This document shows positions 58,634-64,000 of a stretch of 64,000 bases of DNA, piece after piece (position 1 is the stretch's first letter; each line of letters begins with the position of its first letter). The translations under genes were made by a program, and so were the position numbers. The notes under the pieces were generated by a model that saw nothing but the letters and a program-made list of their open reading frames with translations, was not told the DNA's origin and ran no database searches. This DNA comes from Hephaestia sp. MAHUQ-44 (GTDB lineage: Bacteria > Pseudomonadota > Alphaproteobacteria > Sphingomonadales > Sphingomonadaceae): the NCBI RefSeq assembly GCF_023806085.1, contig NZ_JAMSLX010000015.1, positions 18,640 to 82,639 of the forward strand, in the 5' to 3' direction.

Positions 58634-60073
58634 TCAGCGGAACGGCGGCTCGTTGAACGCGCGCAATTTGCGGCTGTGGAGCCTAGCCCCCTCGCGCCGC
58701 AATTCCTCGCACGCTTCGATCCCGATCCGCATATGCTCGCTGATCGCGCGCTCGTAGAATCGGTTGGCCTGGCCGGGCAGCTTGAGTTCGCCGTGGAGCG
58801 GCTTGTCCGAGACGCAAAGCAGCGTGCCATAGGGGACGCGGAAGCGATAGCCCTGCGCGGCGATCGTCGCCGATTCCATGTCGATCCCGACCGCGCGGCT
58901 GAGCGAGAAGCGCAGCGCCGAGCGCGAATAGCGCAATTCCCAGTTGCGATCGTCGGTGGTGATGATCGTGCCCGTCCGCAGGCGGCGCTTCAACTGCTCG
59001 GCCGACTGGCCGGAGACAATCTCGGCGGCGTGGGCCAGCGCGAGCTGGACCTCGGCGATCGCGGGCACCGGAATTTCGGGCGGCAGCACGTCGTCGAGCA
59101 CATGATCGTCGCGCAGATAGGCGTGGGCGAGGACGTAATCGCCGATCCGCTGGCTGGGACGCAGCCCGCCGCAATGGCCGATCATCAGCCAGGCATCGGG
59201 GCGTACCACCGCGAGGTGATCGGTGATCGTCTTGGCGTTCGAGGGGCCGACGCCGATGTTGACGAGGCTGATCCCCGAGCGATCGGGCGCGATGAGGTGA
59301 TAAGCGGGCATCTGGTGGCGCCGCCACGCGCTGTCGGCGACGACGCGCTCGGGGTCGTCGCCCGCCTTGATCATCAGCCCGCCCGCGCCCGACAGCGCGG
59401 TATAACGATCGTCGGTGCCGAGTTGCGCGCATGCCCAGCGGACGAACTCGTCGACATAACGGTGATAATTGGTGAACAGCACGAAACGCTGGACGTGCTC
59501 GGGCGGGGTGCCGGTGTAATGCCGGAGCCGCGCGAGCGAGAAATCGGTACGCAGCCCGTCGAACAGCGCCAGCGGCTGGATATCGCCATGGTTGGCCCAC
59601 AGCCCGTCGGCAATCTCGTCGCCGATATGCGCGAGCTCGGTCGCCGGGAAATGCCGCGCGAGATCGACCGCCGATACCTCGTCGAGGCTCATCTCATGGC
59701 CGGGATCGATCACATAAGGGAAGGGGATCTCCTGCCGCCCCTCGACCGCCTCGACCTCGATATCGTAATCTTCCATCAGCAGCGTCAACTGCTCGGTGAG
59801 GTAGTCGGCGAACATCGCGGGCCGGGTGACGCTGGCGCGATAATCGCCGGGCGCGACGAGCCGTCCGAACGACCGCAGCGGGCTGGGGCAGCCGTCAGCG
59901 CCGCCATGATAGCGCAGGTGGATTTCGGGATAGGCGAAGCTGCCGTCGTGTCGCGATTCAGGGGTGGGGACGGTGCCGTCGACCAGATAGGCGTTGAGCG
60001 CGGCCTGAAGTCGTTCGACCGACGCGCGGTAGAGACGATCGAGGTCTGCGACGATCCGGGCTGCAGATGTCAT
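58634..60073 (-). CDS. amn: AMP nucleosidase
   Basis: A 479-residue enzyme hydrolysing AMP to adenine and ribose 5-phosphate. The N-terminal domain is followed by a nucleoside-phosphorylase-like domain with SLVNIGVGPSNAKTITDHLA, then MIGHCGGLRPSQRIGDYVLA and AVGIDMESATIAAQGYRFRV, where the glutamate in MESAT contacts the substrate. The C-terminus LHGELKLPGQANRFYERAI is typical. It is the upstream gene of a two-gene reverse-strand unit. Confidence 0.94.
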   Translation of the reverse strand: MTSAARIVADLDRLYRASVERLQAALNAYLVDGTVPTPESRHDGSFAYPEIHLRYHGGADGCPSPLRSFGRLVAPGDYRASVTRPAMFADYLTEQLTLLMEDYDIEVEAVEGRQEIPFPYVIDPGHEMSLDEVSAVDLARHFPATELAHIGDEIADGLWANHGDIQPLALFDGLRTDFSLARLRHYTGTPPEHVQRFVLFTNYHRYVDEFVRWACAQLGTDDRYTALSGAGGLMIKAGDDPERVVADSAWRRHQMPAYHLIAPDRSGISLVNIGVGPSNAKTITDHLAVVRPDAWLMIGHCGGLRPSQRIGDYVLAHAYLRDDHVLDDVLPPEIPVPAIAEVQLALAHAAEIVSGQSAEQLKRRLRTGTIITTDDRNWELRYSRSALRFSLSRAVGIDMESATIAAQGYRFRVPYGTLLCVSDKPLHGELKLPGQANRFYERAISEHMRIGIEACEELRREGARLHSRKLRAFNEPPFR

Positions 60074-60332
60074 TGTCTGCGGCTAAATCCTTCGCGGCGA
60101 TAAGACAAGTGTGGCCGCCGCGTCTGGGGGATTCACGGCAGCCACGAGATCGGAAATTGCAATGGTCGCGTCAATTCTGAGCCAGCGATCGGCGACCGTC
60201 GGGGAGAGCCCGTTTCCGTTCGACCGCGGCCGTCGTCATCGAATGAGCGCTTGCACCAGCGCCCGCAACCTCGATCGAGGCCACGGGCGCCGGATGGGTG
60301 CGCCGTCACGACGAACGCAGGGATTGGGGTGA
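60074..60332. other. Intergenic region
   Basis: This 259-base gap lies between two reverse-strand genes. Short forward frames (from about 60111) have no ribosome binding site or recognisable protein. Nothing further is seen. Confidence 0.4.
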
Positions 60333-60815
60333 TCAGGCGTTATCGAGCAGATGCTCGGCCGAGCTGACCTTGAATTCGCCGGGCGCCTCGACGTTGAGCT
60401 GTTCGACCACGCCGTCGTTGACGATCATCGAATAACGCTGGCCGCGCGTGCCCAGCCCGAACCCCGAACCGTCCATCTCGAGCCCGACCGCATGGGCGAA
60501 CTGGCCGTTGCCGTCGGCGAGCATCGTCACCTTGCCCTCGGCCTGATTGGCCTTGCTCCACGCGCCCATCACGAACGCGTCGTTGACCGCGGTGCAGGCA
60601 ATTTCGTCGATCCCTTTGGCACGCAGCGCGTCCGCCTTGTCGACATAGCCGGGCAGGTGCTTGGCCGAACAGGTCGGGGTGAACGCGCCGGGCACCGAGA
60701 ACAGCGCGACCTTGCGGCCCTTGAAGAAATCCGCCGAGGCGACCTGCTCGGGGCCGGATTCGGTGGCCTTGACGAAATTGGTGTTCGGCAGGCGATCGCC
60801 AACGCTGATGGTCAT
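60333..60815 (-). CDS. Peroxiredoxin, PrxV (AhpC/TSA redoxin) family
   Basis: A 160-residue thiol peroxidase of the Prx5 type. The peroxidatic Cys49 lies in VPGAFTPTCSAKHLPG with the Thr of the PxxxTxxC motif. The family stretch GIDEIACTAVNDAFVMGAWS follows. It reduces hydrogen and organic peroxides using glutathione/glutaredoxin or thioredoxin. It is divergent from the YqgE gene across about 117 bases. The start at 60815 gives the family N-terminus (MTISVGDRLPNTNF). Confidence 0.95.
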   Translation of the reverse strand: MTISVGDRLPNTNFVKATESGPEQVASADFFKGRKVALFSVPGAFTPTCSAKHLPGYVDKADALRAKGIDEIACTAVNDAFVMGAWSKANQAEGKVTMLADGNGQFAHAVGLEMDGSGFGLGTRGQRYSMIVNDGVVEQLNVEAPGEFKVSSAEHLLDNA

Positions 60816-60932
60816 GTCGGGTATTTCCTCCAGAGGTTCGGCCGCACAACACATGCGGTGCTTCGTAGCTTGGGAAGGCCGGGCCGATTTTCAAGCGTGG
60901 CGATGTGCAAGGCCGCCCGCTATGGTGATACG

Positions 60933-61493
60933 ATGGACTCCATTCCCTATCTTACCGGCCAGTTTCTGCTTGCCATGCCCGGTATCGGCGACCCGCGGTT
61001 CGAGCGCGCGGTGATCGCGATGTGCGCCCACGATGCCGAAGGCGCGATCGGCATCGGGCTCGGCACCCGGATCGAGGGCCTCGGGTTCCACAATTTGCTG
61101 GAGCAACTCGATATCGCGCCCGGCGAGGCGCCCGATGTGCCGATCCATTTCGGCGGACCGGTGGAGCCGCGGCGCGGTTTCGTCGTCCATTCGAAGGATT
61201 GGGGCGGCAAGGACACGATCGATGTCGCCGGGCGCTGGGCGCTGTCGGGCACGACCGACGTGTTGCGCGCGATCGCCGGCGCCGCCGGCCCGCGCCATTG
61301 GGTGGTCGCGCTGGGCTATGCCGGCTGGGGGGAAGGGCAACTGGAGGAGGAGATGACACGGCACGGCTGGTTCTCGACCGCGGGCGATGTCGATCTGATC
61401 TACACCACCGAGGCCAGCGACCGCTGGACGCGCGGTTTCGAGATCGCGGGGATCGACCCGCGGTTGCTGACGAGCCAGGCGGGCCGGGCCTGA
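60933..61493 (+). CDS. YqgE/AlgH family protein
   Basis: A 186-residue protein of the UPF0301 (YqgE/AlgH) family. Characteristic stretches are YLTGQFLLAMPGIGDPRFER, then PIHFGGPVEPRRGFVVH and WVVALGYAGWGEGQLEEEM. The molecular function is not established. It ends 30 bases from the convergent sigma factor gene. Confidence 0.92.
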   Translation: MDSIPYLTGQFLLAMPGIGDPRFERAVIAMCAHDAEGAIGIGLGTRIEGLGFHNLLEQLDIAPGEAPDVPIHFGGPVEPRRGFVVHSKDWGGKDTIDVAGRWALSGTTDVLRAIAGAAGPRHWVVALGYAGWGEGQLEEEMTRHGWFSTAGDVDLIYTTEASDRWTRGFEIAGIDPRLLTSQAGRA

Positions 61494-61523
61494 CCGCGAC
61501 CTGAACCCTCTCCGGCGGCGCTC

Positions 61524-62396
61524 CTAATCGAGCGTCCGTTCGAGGTGCGCCAGCTTGTCGGGGTTGCGCATCACGTAGATCGCGGCAATCCGGCCATGGT
61601 CGATCAGCAGCGCGGTGGTCTGAAGCAAGCCGTCATGCTCGCGCGTGACGAAACCGGGCAAGCCGTTGACCAACCCGTAGCGGACCAGACGCGACGGGGG
61701 TTTTGCCGCGAGCAGCCGCGCGATCGCGGCGAGCGAACGGGTTACTTCGGACAGGCCGCGCATCACGCGTGCGGCGGCGGGGCGCTTGCCGCCGCCGTCG
61801 GAATAGAACGTAACGTCGGCCGCAAGCAGTTCACGCAGCGCGTCGGTATCTCCGGCGCGCGAGGCAGTGAGGAAGGCCGCCGCGATTTCGTGCCCGCGCC
61901 CGCGCTCGACCGGATAGCGCGGGCGCTCGGCGCGAACGTGCTCGCGTGCCCGCGCGGCGAGCTGGCGGCAGGCAGCGGGATCGCGCCCGATCGCGGCGGC
62001 GACTTCGTCGAAACCCTGCCCGAACACGTCGTGGAGCAGGAATGCCGCGCGTTCGAGCGGCGACAGGCGTTCGAGCGCGAGCATCAACGGCAGCGTCACG
62101 TCGTCCTGCTCGCCTTCGGCCTCGACCACCGGCTCGGGGAGCCAGGGGCCGTCATAGGTCTCACGCCGCACGCGCGCCGATTTGAGGTGGTCGAGGCACA
62201 GCCGCGTGACGATCCGGCGCAGGAACGCCTCGGGCACCGCCACCGCCGTGCGATCGGCCTCGGCCCAGCGCAAATACGCGTCCTGCACCATATCCTCGGC
62301 ATCGGCGACCGAGCCGAGCATTCGATACGCGACGCGTAGCAGCACCGGACGCAGCGGCGCGAACGTGACCGCGGGGTCCGGTGCCGCCGGGGTCAC
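61524..62396 (-). CDS. ECF41-family RNA polymerase sigma factor with SnoaL-like C-terminus
   Basis: A 290-residue extracytoplasmic-function sigma factor. Region 2 (RVAYRMLGSVADAEDMVQDA, about 21-40) and region 4 (LERAAFLLHDVFGQGFDEVA, about 114-133) are joined by a linker carrying WLPEP at 85-89. The C-terminal SnoaL-like domain has DGGGK at 200-204 and NPDKL at 278-282. These three motifs define ECF41 sigma factors, where the C-terminal domain replaces an anti-sigma factor. The start is GTG at 62396, overlapping the upstream COE gene by four bases (GTGA). The inducing signal is unknown. Confidence 0.93.
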   Translation of the reverse strand: MTPAAPDPAVTFAPLRPVLLRVAYRMLGSVADAEDMVQDAYLRWAEADRTAVAVPEAFLRRIVTRLCLDHLKSARVRRETYDGPWLPEPVVEAEGEQDDVTLPLMLALERLSPLERAAFLLHDVFGQGFDEVAAAIGRDPAACRQLAARAREHVRAERPRYPVERGRGHEIAAAFLTASRAGDTDALRELLAADVTFYSDGGGKRPAAARVMRGLSEVTRSLAAIARLLAAKPPSRLVRYGLVNGLPGFVTREHDGLLQTTALLIDHGRIAAIYVMRNPDKLAHLERTLD

Positions 62397-62842
62397 GCGG
62401 CGAGGCTTTCGTCGAACATGTCGAAACCGATCGCGATCCGGTTCCAGCCGTTGATGACGTTGATCATCAGCGTCAATTGTGCCTGCTCGGCCGGGGTGAA
62501 CTGCGCGGCGAGCGCCTGATAGACCGCGTCGGGCGCGCGCTTGCCGGCGATGTCGGTGAGGTGCTCGGTCCAGGCGAGCGCCGCGCGCTCGCGCTCGGAA
62601 AACCACGGTGCCTCGCGCCATGCCGACAGCACGTCGAGCCGCTTTTGCTGCTCGCCCAGTTTGCGGGCGTGGGCATTGTGCATGTTGAGGCAATTGGCGC
62701 AGCCGTTGATCTGCGACGAGCGGATTTTGACCAGTTCGAGCAGATCGGGTTCGAGCCCGGCCTTCTCGACCTGGGTCGATAAAGCGTACCACGCCTTGGC
62801 GAGCGCGGGGGCGGCGGCGAAAAGATCGAGGCGGGGGGGCAT
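62393..62842 (-). CDS. Carboxymuconolactone decarboxylase-like (AhpD fold) protein, ECF41 partner
   Basis: A 149-residue protein with the AhpD-like CxxC motif CANCLNMH (Cys48, Cys51, His55). It is the typical COE-type gene that is regulated by and adjacent to ECF41 sigma factors. The AhpD fold suggests a peroxidase or reductase role, but the actual function is unknown. AGGAGA precedes the ATG at 62842, and the ECF41 promoter lies just upstream. Its stop overlaps the sigma factor start by four bases, making a two-gene autoregulated operon. Confidence 0.92.
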   Translation of the reverse strand: MPPRLDLFAAAPALAKAWYALSTQVEKAGLEPDLLELVKIRSSQINGCANCLNMHNAHARKLGEQQKRLDVLSAWREAPWFSERERAALAWTEHLTDIAGKRAPDAVYQALAAQFTPAEQAQLTLMINVINGWNRIAIGFDMFDESLAA

Positions 62843-62877
62843 CGTGCGTCTCCTGTTTGATGGGGTGTCGCAAGCAT

Positions 62878-62904
62878 GACGATATGGCGCGCGCGAATGT
62901 GACA
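62878..62904 (-). promoter_or_regulatory. ECF41-type promoter of the COE-sigma operon
   Basis: On the reverse strand TGTCACA (62904-62898) and CGTC (62881-62878) are separated by exactly 16 bases, matching the published ECF41 target promoter. It lies about 35 bases before the COE start codon, so the sigma factor probably transcribes its own operon. Confidence 0.85.
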
Positions 62905-62945
62905 TGAGCAACCAAAAAATCTCGCCCGGCGGGGTCTGGCACGAG

Positions 62946-62965
62946 ATATAAAGATATCTTTATGT
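62946..62965. promoter_or_regulatory. Palindromic operator upstream of ahcY (SahR-like)
   Basis: ATAAAGATATCTTTAT (62948-62963) is a perfect 16-base palindrome extended by AT/GT. It lies about 95 bases upstream of ahcY, in the promoter region shared with the divergent ECF41 operon. It resembles the site bound by ArsR-family SahR regulators that respond to S-adenosylhomocysteine in alphaproteobacteria; that assignment is from memory of the motif and not confirmed. Confidence 0.55.
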
Positions 62966-63057
62966 TTGATCCGCTGGCACGCAATCGCTATGTGCGGCCG
63001 AATCCGGTAGGCGCGTGGGCGCCGACCGAGCCTATCGAACGACCCAGGAGAATTTGC

Positions 63058-64000
63058 GTGGCCACCGCCCCTGTTATCGAGCGTGAAGATTATGTGATCG
63101 CGGATTTGTCGCAGGCCGATTACGGCCGCCGGGAGATCGAGATTGCCGAGACCGAGATGCCGGGTCTGATGGCGTTGCGCGAGGAATTTGGTGCGGCGCA
63201 GCCGTTGAAGGGCGCGCGGATCGTCGGGTCGCTGCACATGACCATTCAAACCGCGGTGCTGATCGAGACGCTGACCGCGCTGGGTGCGCGGGTACGCTGG
63301 GCGACGTGCAACATCTTCTCGACGCAGGACCATGCGGCGGCGGCGATCGCGGCGACGGGCGTGCCGGTGTTCGCGGTCAAGGGCGAGAGCATCGCCGATT
63401 ATTGGGATTATGTCGGCCGGATCTTCGATTGGGAATCGGACGGCGACGGCGAGACCTGCAACATGATCCTCGACGACGGCGGCGATGCGACGATGTTCGC
63501 CTTGTGGGGCGCGCGCATCGAGGCCGGCGAGACGATGCCCGAGCCCGAGAATGACGAGGAAGTCGAGATGCAGCGGGCGCTCAAGGCGTTCGTCAAGGCG
63601 AAGCCGGGCTATCTCACCGCGACGGTCAAGGCGATCAAGGGCGTGTCGGAGGAGACCACCACCGGCGTCCACCGGCTGTATCACCTCGCCAAGGCGGGCA
63701 AGCTGCCGTTCCCGGCGATCAACGTCAACGACAGCGTCACCAAGTCGAAGTTCGACAATCTCTATGGCTGCAAGGAATCGCTGGTCGACGCGATCCGCCG
63801 CGCCACCGACGTGATGCTCGCGGGCAAGGTCGCGGTGGTTGCCGGCTTCGGCGATGTCGGCAAGGGCTCGGCACAGAGCTTGCGCAACGGCGGCGCGCGC
63901 GTGCTGGTGACCGAGATCGACCCGATCTGCGCATTGCAGGCGGCGATGGAAGGCTTCGAGGTCGTGACGATGGACGAGGCGGTCAAGCGCGCCGACATCT
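63058..64000 (+). CDS. ahcY: Adenosylhomocysteinase, partial
   Basis: The window ends inside this gene; 314 codons are present of about 470. It converts S-adenosylhomocysteine to adenosine and homocysteine in the methyl cycle. Present are the N-terminal [20 protein letters not shown], the substrate-binding [19 protein letters not shown] and [20 protein letters not shown], and the NAD-binding [20 protein letters not shown]. The start is GTG at 63058 with AGGAG seven bases upstream. A palindromic operator lies in its upstream region. Confidence 0.95.
   Translation, partial: MATAPVIEREDYVIADLSQADYGRREIEIAETEMPGLMALREEFGAAQPLKGARIVGSLHMTIQTAVLIETLTALGARVRWATCNIFSTQDHAAAAIAATGVPVFAVKGESIADYWDYVGRIFDWESDGDGETCNMILDDGGDATMFALWGARIEAGETMPEPENDEEVEMQRALKAFVKAKPGYLTATVKAIKGVSEETTTGVHRLYHLAKAGKLPFPAINVNDSVTKSKFDNLYGCKESLVDAIRRATDVMLAGKVAVVAGFGDVGKGSAQSLRNGGARVLVTEIDPICALQAAMEGFEVVTMDEAVKRADI

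Noticed and set aside
62966..63057. A riboswitch (SAH or SAM type) in the ahcY leader
   Set aside because: One hairpin (TAGGC..GCCTA) can be drawn, but I could not match the conserved core of known SAH or SAM riboswitches, and the palindromic operator explains regulation more simply.

Overview
The window is high-GC DNA from an alphaproteobacterium, most likely a Sphingomonas or close relative in the Sphingomonadaceae. The inference rests on gene content and order (sufR-sufBCDS-sufT-sufA, korAB, class II DAHP synthase, leucine-degradation genes), on many M13/M16/DUF885 peptidases, and on the palindromic repeats in the gaps. It reads as ordinary chromosome: there are no prophage, plasmid, integrase, CRISPR or complete insertion-sequence genes, and two tRNA genes.

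Layout. 1-1140: end of a TolC/CzcC-like metal-efflux gene, a small His-rich periplasmic protein and tRNA-Glu. 1244-6880: class II DAHP synthase, a D-2-hydroxyacid dehydrogenase with a TM2 protein, cysS, rpsU and a membrane-anchored FKBP. 7150-10130: korAB. 10142-13251: SDR plus purF, a small Rho-N-like protein and a helix-turn-helix protein. 13352-17736: hisI, a lipoprotein, a methyltransferase, and a MerR regulator with its own palindromic operator next to an acyl-CoA dehydrogenase. 17746-21325: MFS-cysK-SleB hydrolase. 21478-27348: DUF885 lipoprotein, aspartyl beta-hydroxylase-like protein and an M16 peptidase. 27349-28400: a lower-GC patch with one secreted protein. 28537-31437: acyl-CoA synthetase and pyrD. 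31438-31659: an orphan hairpin terminator that may belong to a small RNA or attenuator. 32669-38783: complete SUF Fe-S assembly operon. 38787-47405: leucine/isovalerate degradation genes (isovaleryl-CoA dehydrogenase, both methylcrotonyl-CoA carboxylase subunits, a MaoC hydratase), with an M13 peptidase and a DUF559 nuclease cassette between them. 47540-53833: APC permease, TonB-like protein, aconitase and a secreted esterase. 53883-64000: tRNA-Asn, nadK, moaA, a GGDEF/EAL protein, amn, a peroxiredoxin, a YqgE protein, an ECF41 sigma factor with its partner, and the start of ahcY.

The most interesting items are structural or regulatory. (1) A cassette of about 465 bp at 41910-42374 has 27-bp perfect terminal inverted repeats and carries one DUF559 (Vsr-like) nuclease gene; its repeat units contain a hairpin whose stem differs between copies but keeps its pairing. 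(2) A 125-bp palindrome at 23266-23390 has a second small palindrome inserted in one arm, flanked by a 7-bp duplication. (3) The ECF41 operon is preceded by a sequence matching the known ECF41 promoter. (4) There are candidate operators in front of the MerR gene, sufR and ahcY. (5) There is a candidate small RNA or attenuator upstream of an AraC-type gene.
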